A stretch of 23,971 nucleotides of DNA, from positions 1 to 23,971 of IMG/VR virus record IMGVR_UViG_3300031951_001186; one strand, written 5' to 3'. This stretch comes from a virus. A model generated the notes under the pieces. It saw only the letters and a list, made by a program, of their open reading frames with translations, searched no databases and was not told the origin of the DNA. Within the stretch, counting starts at the first letter, position 1; every line of letters starts with the position of its first letter. A program made the position numbers and the translations under genes. This document shows, piece by piece, positions 1 to 6,165 of the stretch.

Positions 1-2
1 AG

Positions 3-242
3 TTAGAAGGAAAAATAAAATCTTATGAAGGATGGGAAGAAAAAAATAAACAGAGAGGTGTGCAACAAATGATTTCAAGATTTAAAGTATCTGAAAACTT
101 GTTTAATTTAAAAGCTGTACAGAAAGTCATAACAGAAGAAAACCAAAGAAAAGACTTTATTAAACTACATAAAACTAAAGCTAATGTCAAGTCTAGGAAA
201 AAACATAATAAAGATATGGAAGAGCAAGGGTCAGATTCTTGA
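3..242 (+). CDS. C-terminal end of an unknown protein (cut by window edge)
   Basis: The reading frame is open from base 3 to the TGA ending at 242, giving about 79 residues of C-terminal sequence. A GTG at 60 and an ATG at 69 lie in frame, but the frame continues to the window edge without a stop, so the true start is probably outside and the gene is partial. The visible part is very hydrophilic and rich in Lys, Glu, Gln and Asn, with no Cys and no hydrophobic segment. It ends in a Lys-rich, basic stretch followed by an acidic tail (MEEQGSDS). I do not recognise it. The next gene starts inside it at 184, a 59-bp overlap, which fits a tightly packed phage operon. Confidence 0.6.
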   Translation, partial: LEGKIKSYEGWEEKNKQRGVQQMISRFKVSENLFNLKAVQKVITEENQRKDFIKLHKTKANVKSRKKHNKDMEEQGSDS

Positions 243-516
243 GGGAATTACCAACTCTATATTTAAGAAAGAAGATGTAGAAGAGATTGCACAACATAGA
301 ATGCAAATTTGTGGTGAATGTGAACTTTTAGATGTGCAAGGTGACGGGTGTATGGTGCCTGGAACGCAGCCATGTTGTAATGAAAAGAAAGGTGGATGTG
401 GATGTAGTCTTTCACTAAAGACTAGAGCTCTTAGTTCAGAATGTCCTCTTGGTAAATGGAAAGCAGAACTATCTGAAGAAGAGGAAGATAAATTAAAACA
501 AAAATTAGGAATATGA
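184..516 (+). CDS. Small Cys-rich, probably zinc-binding phage protein
   Basis: 110 residues. The N-terminus (about 1-35) is basic and amphipathic; the middle holds the cysteine cluster CGEC, then a C-x6-CC group, then CGC, and finally the motif SECPLGKW. This arrangement (ICxxC ... CxC ... CPLGKW) is one I associate with small phage proteins carrying a zinc-ribbon-like knot; the exact function is unknown and zinc binding is inferred from the cysteine spacing. The C-terminus is acidic then basic. The ATG at 184 was chosen because no later in-frame ATG precedes the conserved part; it overlaps the previous gene by 59 bp. The stop overlaps the ATG of the nuclease gene at 513 (ATGA), so the two are probably translationally coupled. 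An opposite-strand frame across this gene is a shadow. Confidence 0.8.
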   Translation: MSSLGKNIIKIWKSKGQILEGITNSIFKKEDVEEIAQHRMQICGECELLDVQGDGCMVPGTQPCCNEKKGGCGCSLSLKTRALSSECPLGKWKAELSEEEEDKLKQKLGI

Positions 517-1337
517 GCATAATCAAATTTTATCCTGACAAACATGAATATGTTAGTGATGATGGTACAAATTGGTTAAGTGTTACAAGTTTAGTATCTA
601 AGTTTAAGCAACCTTTTAAAGCTGATGAAATTTCTAGAAAGTGTTCTGTAAATAAAAAGAGTAAGTGGTATGGAATGACACCAGAAGAAATTAGACAAGC
701 TTGGAAAGCTGAAGCTAACAGAGCAACAACACTTGGGACATGGTATCATAATTGTAGAGAATCTGATATATGTTCTTTCCAGAATATGGAAAGACATGGA
801 CATACAATACCAGTTTTTAAACCCATCGAAATCGAGGGGGTTAAACATAGTCCTAATCAAAAACTAACAGATGGTATTTATCCTGAACATTTAGTATATT
901 TGAAAAGTGCTGGTATATGCGGACAATCTGATTTAGTTGAAGTAATAAATGGTGAAGTACATATCACCGATTATAAAACAAATAAAGAAATAAAACTTGA
1001 AGGCTTTACCGATTGGGAAGGGGTCACTCAAAAAATGGATCCTCCTGTTAACCATCTTGACGATTGCCATATTAATCATTATGCTCTTCAGCTTAGCATG
1101 TATCTCTATATTATTCTTAAGCATAATCCTAAGCTTCGTCCAGGATCTCTCACTATTCATCACATTTTGTTCGAGGAAGCTGGGAGGGACAAATTTGATA
1201 ATCCTATTACTGCTCTTGATAATGATGGGAATCCTATTGTATTGGATGTAATTCAATATGACCTTCCTTATTTAAAACAGGAAGCCATCTCTCTTATTCA
1301 TTGGTTAGAAGATAAAAACTTAAAGAATGTGGTTTGA
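513..1337 (+). CDS. PD-(D/E)XK nuclease, RecB/Cas4-like exonuclease
   Basis: 274 residues with the full signature of the RecB/Cas4/YqaJ-like PD-(D/E)XK superfamily: a GTWYH motif with His79, an acidic PEH at Glu125, GICGQSD with Asp140, the catalytic D-Y-K-T stretch (Asp153, Lys155) and the downstream helix HYALQLSMY whose Gln193 and Tyr197 form the Q-motif. Such enzymes bind a metal ion and degrade or trim DNA; in phages they usually serve replication, recombination or DNA processing before packaging. No helicase domain or Fe-S cysteine cluster is present, so this is a stand-alone nuclease. It overlaps both neighbours by a few bases. Codon use changes about halfway: the first half favours A-ending codons, the part after about 1030 favours T-ending ones (CTT, CCT, ATT), which could reflect an old recombination join. 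The enzyme class is secure, the precise role is not. Confidence 0.85.
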   Translation: MSIIKFYPDKHEYVSDDGTNWLSVTSLVSKFKQPFKADEISRKCSVNKKSKWYGMTPEEIRQAWKAEANRATTLGTWYHNCRESDICSFQNMERHGHTIPVFKPIEIEGVKHSPNQKLTDGIYPEHLVYLKSAGICGQSDLVEVINGEVHITDYKTNKEIKLEGFTDWEGVTQKMDPPVNHLDDCHINHYALQLSMYLYIILKHNPKLRPGSLTIHHILFEEAGRDKFDNPITALDNDGNPIVLDVIQYDLPYLKQEAISLIHWLEDKNLKNVV

Positions 1338-1698
1338 TGTAATTAAAATGTTGGTGACAATAGCACAACATAAAAAAGAAATAAACATAGCTCAAAGAGA
1401 ACGTGTTTCTAAAATGTATTTACAAATGTCTGAGCTTCTTGTTGATACAGTTAAAGATCTTAGATCAGATGTATATCCTCATGGAAAATGTGCTACAATG
1501 TGGTCTCTTGCAGAAAATGTTCTTAATTATCTTCAAGACAAAGTGAATGATGAAGAATTAAAAATGTTGCATGAAATGTTACATTCTTGTTCTCAATTAG
1601 AAAGAGAATATGCAACAAGACAAGATCCTGCTACAATAAATGCAATGTTTGAGGCAGCTGGAAGATTACATACATTATCAATTTTATATGCAGTATGA
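1327..1698 (+). CDS. Unknown helical protein
   Basis: 123 residues, not recognised. The sequence looks almost entirely alpha-helical, with many Met, Leu, Glu and Lys residues at heptad-like spacing and few Gly or Pro, so a small helical bundle or oligomer is likely. There is a single conserved-looking segment around GKCATMWSLAENVLNYL. The ATG at 1327 overlaps the nuclease stop by 11 bp; an in-frame ATG at 1348 is an alternative that would remove seven residues and the overlap. It ends in an ATGA overlap with the next gene. Position between a nuclease and packaging genes suggests an early-structural or DNA-processing role, but that is only context. Confidence 0.75.
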   Translation: MWFDVIKMLVTIAQHKKEINIAQRERVSKMYLQMSELLVDTVKDLRSDVYPHGKCATMWSLAENVLNYLQDKVNDEELKMLHEMLHSCSQLEREYATRQDPATINAMFEAAGRLHTLSILYAV

Positions 1699-2000
1699 TA
1701 ACACAAACAATACATGAAATACACAATCCTTTTGATGGATATGCCAAAGGGCTTGGAGAATGTCTTGTTATGTTTATGATATCAGGAAGTGTAACATCTA
1801 ATCCTCAGTTTGTTGTACGTATGTATGAGACAGGAGTTGTACGTACAGTGGATCAAAATGATTTAATAATTTATGGCAATCCTACAGCAGGTGAACCTTT
1901 AGTTCCAGTAATACCTGATGATTGGAAACCGAATAAGGGTAGATGGGGTAAAGGTGCTGTTAGAAATATGGACTTTTTAAAAAATAAAAACAATGAGTGA
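1695..2000 (+). CDS. Unknown small protein
   Basis: 101 residues, not recognised. The middle (about 25-75) looks beta-rich, with runs such as LVMFMISGSV and FVVRMYETGVVRTV; the C-terminal 30 residues are basic and Trp/Gly-rich (DDWKPNKGRWGKGAV). No Cys motif, signal peptide or membrane span that I would trust. The start codon overlaps the previous stop (ATGA at 1695) and the end overlaps the next gene by 8 bp, so it belongs to the same coupled operon. Confidence 0.75.
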   Translation: MITQTIHEIHNPFDGYAKGLGECLVMFMISGSVTSNPQFVVRMYETGVVRTVDQNDLIIYGNPTAGEPLVPVIPDDWKPNKGRWGKGAVRNMDFLKNKNNE

Positions 2001-2217
2001 AGAAATTCCCATGCTAAGTAGCATACTTGATGATTATGAAAATAATATTATAGAAGCTGGTAATTCAGCAAGAAAATGTTATTTAAATGAAAATCATAAA
2101 AAAAATAAAATAATTACGTGGGTACATGACCATGAGTTAAATGGACATTTATTATTAAGAAAAATGAGCATGTCTTCTGCAAGAAGAGATTTATTAAGAC
2201 AACCTCAAAATAAATAA
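1993..2217 (+). CDS. Unknown small hydrophilic protein
   Basis: 74 residues, not recognised. It begins with an acidic helix (SILDDYENNIIEAGN), followed by a Lys/Asn-rich central part and a basic C-terminus with Arg clusters (SSARRDLLRQPQNK), which could bind nucleic acid. The ATG at 1993 lies 8 bp inside the previous gene, after an A-rich leader with no Shine-Dalgarno; the stop is 2 bp before the next ATG. Confidence 0.7.
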   Translation: MSEEIPMLSSILDDYENNIIEAGNSARKCYLNENHKKNKIITWVHDHELNGHLLLRKMSMSSARRDLLRQPQNK

Positions 2218-2219
2218 AT

Positions 2220-2732
2220 ATGATTAGATTATTTGATATACAAAATGGTAAGTTGATTCCAAGTGAGCATTGCTACACTTTAAAGTTTTTAAAAGATATA
2301 ATGGAAGAATATCCTGATGATTATATTAAGGTGTATTCTTATTTATTTTATATGACTTGCCCTAATCCAGATCTTAATCCTTTTTTTGATGTTCCTGAAC
2401 AAGATAAAGAAGAATTAATATTAAGAGAAATAGATGCTGAGTTTAGTACAGAAGATGATTTAATATATAAAGCTTTAAAAAATTGTCAGAAGCTTTACGA
2501 AACTCCTACATATAGAGCATATCAAGGTATTAAAATTGCACTAGACAATATGGCTACATTTATGGCCACTGAAAAACCAACATCTGGCAGAGACGGATCT
2601 GCTACAGCATTATTAAGAATAGCAGAAAGATTTGATATGGTGAGACAATCTTTTAAAGGAGTGTATAAAGATTTAATGGAAGAGCAACAATCATCTGTAA
2701 GAGGTGGACAAAATTTAGCATACGATCAATAA
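2220..2732 (+). CDS. Conserved phage protein of unknown function upstream of terminase
   Basis: 170 residues. The N-terminal half contains the striking stretch FYMTCPNPDLNPFFDVPEQD, followed by an acidic helix. The C-terminal half reads YRAYQGIKIALDNMATFM, then a Gly/Ser turn (TSGRDGSAT), then a helix and a final segment RQSFKGVYKDLMEEQ. This combination looks like a conserved family I have seen next to terminase genes in Bacteroidota phages, but I cannot name it. A small terminase subunit or head-assembly factor is possible from position alone; no helix-turn-helix is obvious, so that is speculation. It starts 2 bp after the previous stop and ends 2 bp before the next start. Confidence 0.8.
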   Translation: MIRLFDIQNGKLIPSEHCYTLKFLKDIMEEYPDDYIKVYSYLFYMTCPNPDLNPFFDVPEQDKEELILREIDAEFSTEDDLIYKALKNCQKLYETPTYRAYQGIKIALDNMATFMATEKPTSGRDGSATALLRIAERFDMVRQSFKGVYKDLMEEQQSSVRGGQNLAYDQ

Positions 2733-2734
2733 TT

Positions 2735-3289
2735 ATGGTAGCACAAATTGAATTAAATTATCAAACTTTAGTTAGTCCTATTGTAAAAAATCTACCTAAA
2801 GTTTATTTAGACGAGTCTATAGAAATTAAAGTAAAAAATTTAGCTACTTTAATTGCTGAACGAAAGAAACAAGAAAAAGGGTATAAGGGTGATTTTAATA
2901 AATTAGAAAAAAGATATACCACTGGTTTATTAGGAGAAGCAGCTTTAGAAAAGTTATTGGGAGTAGAAATTATAGATTGGGAAGTAGGAGATTCAAGTAA
3001 ATATGATGTTGAGGATTTTAATAAAATAGGACTTAATTGCGGAGTAAAAACAGTAGAATATGGTAAGTTTCCTTTAATACAAGTTGTTCCTGTAAGAGAT
3101 GAAATAATTGTTATAAAACATCCCACTGAATTAAAATTTATAATTTGTGGTTTGTATAAAAAAGATATATTAGAAAAATATCAAAGTAGAGAGTTGGTAC
3201 TTGATTTAGGTGTTAGAGAAACTAAAACAGCTTTTTATGGTATTCCTTTTGGTCTTATTATTAAAACTGTAGATGATTTAAAAAAATAA
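2735..3289 (+). CDS. Possible PD-(D/E)XK endonuclease-like protein
   Basis: 184 residues. A basic helical N-terminus (about 30-60) leads into TTGLLGEAALEKLLG with Glu68, then SKYDVEDF with Asp91, then a beta strand ending GVKTVEYGKFPLI with Lys105. The order Glu helix - Asp - (x)VK is that of PD-(D/E)XK endonucleases. However, the residue two before the Lys is Gly103 rather than Asp/Glu, so the active site is degenerate or I have the wrong strand. The C-terminal half is beta-rich (IQVVPV, EIIVIKH, FIICGLY) as expected for this fold. It is the last protein gene before the RNA cassette; its TAA is 2 bp before the tRNA. A structural or DNA-binding role without catalysis is the alternative. Confidence 0.75.
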   Translation: MVAQIELNYQTLVSPIVKNLPKVYLDESIEIKVKNLATLIAERKKQEKGYKGDFNKLEKRYTTGLLGEAALEKLLGVEIIDWEVGDSSKYDVEDFNKIGLNCGVKTVEYGKFPLIQVVPVRDEIIVIKHPTELKFIICGLYKKDILEKYQSRELVLDLGVRETKTAFYGIPFGLIIKTVDDLKK

Positions 3290-3291
3290 AT

Positions 3292-3363
3292 TGCGAGGTA
3301 GAGCAGAGGTAGCTCGTGAGTCTCATAATCTCAAGGTCGTAGGTTCGAGTCCTACCCTCGCAA
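3292..3363 (+). tRNA. tRNA with CAU anticodon (elongator Met or AUA-reading Ile)
   Basis: A complete cloverleaf is visible: 7-bp acceptor TGCGAGG/CCTCGCA, 4-bp D-stem GAGC/GCTC, anticodon arm TGAGT/TCTCA around the loop CTCATAA (anticodon CAT), and T-arm GTAGG/CCTAC with loop TTCGAGT. The 31-39 pair is a T-T mismatch. The 1-72 pair is T-A and the anticodon stem lacks three G-C pairs, so this is not an initiator tRNA. The loop CTCATAA occurs both in elongator tRNA-Met and in tRNA-Ile2, whose C34 is changed to lysidine to read AUA; sequence alone does not decide. ATA codons are frequent in these genes, so an Ile2-type role would make sense. CCA is not encoded. Confidence 0.9.
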
Positions 3364-3510
3364 CAAAGTGCTAGTAGGCCACTAGATCGTAGTTCCTCTT
3401 AGCATCTTGATATGGGTTTTTGAACCTATACTTGATGCACAAACAAGAGCCTAATCGTAATGTAGGATGAGTTGGCAACTCTCACTGACATCGTTCAAAA
3501 GTTGCAATAT
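3364..3510 (+). ncRNA. Hairpin-rich non-coding stretch between two tRNAs
   Basis: These 147 bases hold no credible ORF but several foldable elements. CTAGT/ACTAG pair at 3371-3385. A long composite hairpin at 3396-3449 has the stems CTCTT/AAGAG, GCATC/GATGC and TATGGGTT/AACCTATA around a TTTG loop, with one G-T pair. A tight hairpin GAGTTGGCAACTC lies at 3469-3481. It sits inside a polycistronic RNA between a CAU tRNA and an aberrant class II tRNA and just upstream of the terminase genes. It could be a stable RNA released by tRNA processing, a processing spacer, or a packaging-related element. The secondary structure is by eye; the function is unknown. Confidence 0.4.
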
Positions 3511-3629
3511 TGTAGGGTGGTGAAATTGGCAGACACGCTATCTTGTCTCGATAGTGTTGGTTATTCTCCACAGAAATAAGCTTTTTGTTGAGAATAGTCA
3601 ACATGGAGGTTCGACTCCTCCCCCTACAG
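3511..3629 (+). tRNA. Aberrant class II tRNA: Leu-like body, GUC anticodon, giant variable arm
   Basis: The acceptor TGTAGGG pairs with CCCTACA, the D-arm is GTG/CAC with an AAATTGGCAGA loop as in tRNA-Leu, the anticodon stem is CTATC/GATAG with loop TTGTCTC, and the T-arm is GGAGG/CCTCC with loop TTCGACT. The loop gives anticodon GTC (3545-3547), which reads Asp codons. The bases G2-C71, G10, C38 and discriminator G73 also match the known Asp identity set. The variable arm (3555-3604, 50 nt) is about three times normal: a 14-bp stem with two wobble pairs (TGTTGGTTATTCTC with GAGAATAGTCAACA) and a 21-nt loop. T at position 37 is also unusual. It could be a working Asp tRNA, a mis-charging Leu/Asp chimera, a decoy for tRNA nucleases, or a decaying gene; perfect stems argue against decay. 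Confidence 0.75.
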
Positions 3630-3643
3630 CTAAAATTTAAAAA

Positions 3644-3865
3644 ATGCAAGATCAGTCATATTTAAACGATTATGTATTTCACTATAGTTCATTTAATGAG
3701 CAATGGGCTGCTATACCTAGGGAACAATACACTCAATATTGGAGCAACTATAATCTTAAAGGTATAATCAGAAGTCGTTCATTTAATACTCTTCTTGATA
3801 TTATACATAAAACAAAAGGAGACTTAAATGATCTTAATAAAAAATTAAACATAACTAATGAATAG
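3644..3865 (+). CDS. Unknown small protein upstream of terminase
   Basis: 73 residues, not recognised. The N-terminal half is aromatic-rich (Tyr, Trp, Phe), with YVFHYSSFNEQWAAIP and a YTQYWSNYN stretch; the C-terminal half is a charged helix. It begins 14 bp after the tRNA and overlaps the terminase start by 8 bp (ATG AATAG), so it is probably translated together with terL. A small terminase subunit is conceivable from position, but length and sequence give no positive support. Confidence 0.7.
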   Translation: MQDQSYLNDYVFHYSSFNEQWAAIPREQYTQYWSNYNLKGIIRSRSFNTLLDIIHKTKGDLNDLNKKLNITNE

Positions 3866-6059
3866 TTATAAAACGATACCTACATATGATAATGGAAATT
3901 GGACAACCACTGTATTTTATACAAGGGAAGGGTATCGTGATTTTGTAAGATCTGTTTTTATAGATGCTGGTCCAGATGAGGGATATAAATTTACAGTATC
4001 AATATCAAAGCAATTTAATAACGAAGCTAGAAGGTTTCAAAAATTAGGATATTATTGTAATGCTCCTATTAAAAGTAAAGACTTTATTGCATACTGGAAT
4101 GATCAAAAAGATAAATGCAGAAATGGAGTAATTTATAAAGAAGATGGATTAACCTGGTACATAACTCGTGATTATTACATGTGGCTTAATTTTCTTCCTA
4201 TTTATGATAAGGAGGAAAAAAGATTTGACTTTGCTAAAGTAAGGGATGCCCAATATCATATGGCTTTATATGAGTGTTTGGGTGAGCTTTATTGGAAACA
4301 TCTACCAATATTAAAGAAGCGTCAGATTGCATCATCCTATTTTCATATGGCTAAACTTCTTAATCAATATTGGTTTGAAGAAGGTTCTGTAAACAAAATA
4401 GGTGCTAGTCTTAAAGATTATATCTCTGAGAAAGGATCTTGGAGAATGCTTAATGAATATCGTAACTTTCTAAATGAACATACAGCTTGGTATAGACCAT
4501 CTGAACCTGATAAGATATTCTCATGGCAACAGAGAATTAAAGTGAGAATTGGAGGTCGTGATACATACAAGGGTAATAAATCTATTATTACAGGTACATC
4601 ATTTGAAAAAGATCCTACAAATGGTGTGGGTGGTCCAGTAACTTATTTCTTTCATGAAGAAGCAGGTATTGCTCCTAAGATGATGGATACATATGAGTTT
4701 ATGAGACCTGCTATGCAATCTGGTATGGTGACAACAGGTACTTTTATTGCAGCAGGATCAGTGGGTGATCTCGATCAGTGTAAGCCTTTAAAAGATATGA
4801 TACTATATCCTCATAGATATGGTATGTTTGCTGTTACAACTAACTTAATTGATAATAAAGGTACTATTGGTGAAAGTGGTCTTTTTATTCCTGAGCAATG
4901 GAGTATGCCTCCATATATAGATGAGGCAGGAAACTCATTAGTAAAGGAAGCTCTAGAAGCTATAAAAGAAGAACGTCTTCAGTGGTATAAAGATCTTCCT
5001 CCTGATCAATATCAGCTTCGTATATCTCAGAAGCCTACAACTATAGAAGAAGCATTTGCTACCAGAAAAGAGTCAGTATTCCCTCCACATCTTGTATCAA
5101 AACAACTCCAACGTATTGAAGATAAACAATATCCTGTTGAATATTTAGATTTGTACAGAGATGCTGAAGGAAAAGTAATAGATAAACCATCTAGAAAAAC
5201 TCCTATTATGGAGTTTCCAATATCTAAAAAAGCAGAAGATAAAGAAGGAGTAATATGTGTTTATGAACGTCCGGTTAAAGATCCAACATTTGGAATGTAT
5301 TATGCATCCATAGATCCTGTGGGTGAAGGTAAAACAACTACATCTGATTCTCTTTGTGCAATATATATTCTTAAAAATCCAGTTGAAGTAATAAAAAAAG
5401 AAGGAGAAAAGATATCACAACATATAGAAAGAGATACTATTGTAGCAAGTTGGTGTGGTAGGTTTGATGATATAAAAAAGACACATGAACGGCTTGAGAT
5501 GATGATTGAATGGTATAATGCTTGGACACTTGTAGAAAATAACGTGTCTTTATTTATACATTATATGATGGAACGTAAAAAACAAAGATATTTGGTTCCT
5601 AAAAATATGATGTTATTTCTTAAAGATATAGGAGCTAATACAAATGTCTTTCAAGAATATGGATGGAAAAACGTGGGAACTTTATTTAAAGGTAATCTTT
5701 TATCATATGGTATAGAATTTTTAAAAGAGGAGCTTGATCATGAAACACTTGAAGACGGATCAATTGTTAAAACTGTTTATGGTGTAGAACGTATTCCTGA
5801 TCCCATGCTTCTTAAAGAAATGCAGGATTACCAAGATGGGTTAAACGTAGATAGACTTGTAGCATTTTGTGCTTTAGTAGCTTTTGCTAAAGTGCAACAA
5901 GCTAACAGAGGGATGTCTAAACGTACAGAAGTTACAAATGAAAATTTGGATAACTCCGGTAAATTTAGTAAATTAAATTATAGTCCCTTTAGATATATTG
6001 GTACACATAAAAGCATTTCAGGAAGATCAGTTCGAAATGCTTTTAAAAATTTAAAATGA
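3858..6059 (+). CDS. terL: Terminase large subunit (TerL)
   Basis: 733 residues, the length of TerL proteins in large Bacteroidota phages. TerL is the ATP-driven motor that pushes DNA through the portal and the nuclease that cuts the concatemer. The N-terminal domain shows a degenerate Walker A-like segment KKRQIASSYFHMA (about 153-165) and a clear Walker B, VTYFFHEEAG (about 260-270), with HEE where DE is more usual. The C-terminal RNase H-like nuclease begins at YYASIDPVGEG with the first catalytic Asp at about 485, and LVENN (about 558-562) supplies the second acidic residue. About 150 residues before Walker A, rich in aromatics, form an extended N-terminal region. The start at 3858 overlaps the upstream gene; the TGA overlaps the ATG of the 34-aa ORF. 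The identification rests on motifs plus the following portal gene. Confidence 0.9.
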   Translation: MNSYKTIPTYDNGNWTTTVFYTREGYRDFVRSVFIDAGPDEGYKFTVSISKQFNNEARRFQKLGYYCNAPIKSKDFIAYWNDQKDKCRNGVIYKEDGLTWYITRDYYMWLNFLPIYDKEEKRFDFAKVRDAQYHMALYECLGELYWKHLPILKKRQIASSYFHMAKLLNQYWFEEGSVNKIGASLKDYISEKGSWRMLNEYRNFLNEHTAWYRPSEPDKIFSWQQRIKVRIGGRDTYKGNKSIITGTSFEKDPTNGVGGPVTYFFHEEAGIAPKMMDTYEFMRPAMQSGMVTTGTFIAAGSVGDLDQCKPLKDMILYPHRYGMFAVTTNLIDNKGTIGESGLFIPEQWSMPPYIDEAGNSLVKEALEAIKEERLQWYKDLPPDQYQLRISQKPTTIEEAFATRKESVFPPHLVSKQLQRIEDKQYPVEYLDLYRDAEGKVIDKPSRKTPIMEFPISKKAEDKEGVICVYERPVKDPTFGMYYASIDPVGEGKTTTSDSLCAIYILKNPVEVIKKEGEKISQHIERDTIVASWCGRFDDIKKTHERLEMMIEWYNAWTLVENNVSLFIHYMMERKKQRYLVPKNMMLFLKDIGANTNVFQEYGWKNVGTLFKGNLLSYGIEFLKEELDHETLEDGSIVKTVYGVERIPDPMLLKEMQDYQDGLNVDRLVAFCALVAFAKVQQANRGMSKRTEVTNENLDNSGKFSKLNYSPFRYIGTHKSISGRSVRNAFKNLK

Positions 6060-6160
6060 TGACTACAGGAACAGTAACAATATCTGATTATAACGCAGGT
6101 ACATTTGTATGTACCAATACTACAGGAATCACTGGTATTACATACATTATAACTAATTAA
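6056..6160 (+). CDS. 34-aa ORF between terminase and portal
   Basis: A short ORF that fills the gap between terL and portal exactly. Its first ATG overlaps the terL TGA (ATGA) and a second ATG follows directly. The 34 residues are rich in Thr, Ile and Gly with a beta-strand pattern (TVTISDYNAGTFVCTN, then TGITGITYIITN), one Cys and no charged tail. The composition and tight coupling suggest a real micro-protein, perhaps a strand-forming structural peptide; it also resembles a fragment of fibre-type beta sequence. No RBS is seen. Confidence is limited by its length. Confidence 0.5.
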   Translation: MMTTGTVTISDYNAGTFVCTNTTGITGITYIITN

Positions 6161-6165
6161 GAATC

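Noticed and set aside
231-545. Minus-strand frames across the window (for example 231-545, 2803-3126, 10910-11434, 22085-22427)
   Set aside because: All lie opposite a better-supported + strand gene, have implausible compositions rich in Phe, Ser, Ile or Leu, and have no leader or recognisable motif.
3511-3629. Group I intron or split tRNA in the long class II tRNA
   Set aside because: The extra sequence is in the variable-arm position, is a perfect hairpin and is far too short for a group I intron; the anticodon stem is intact without any splicing.
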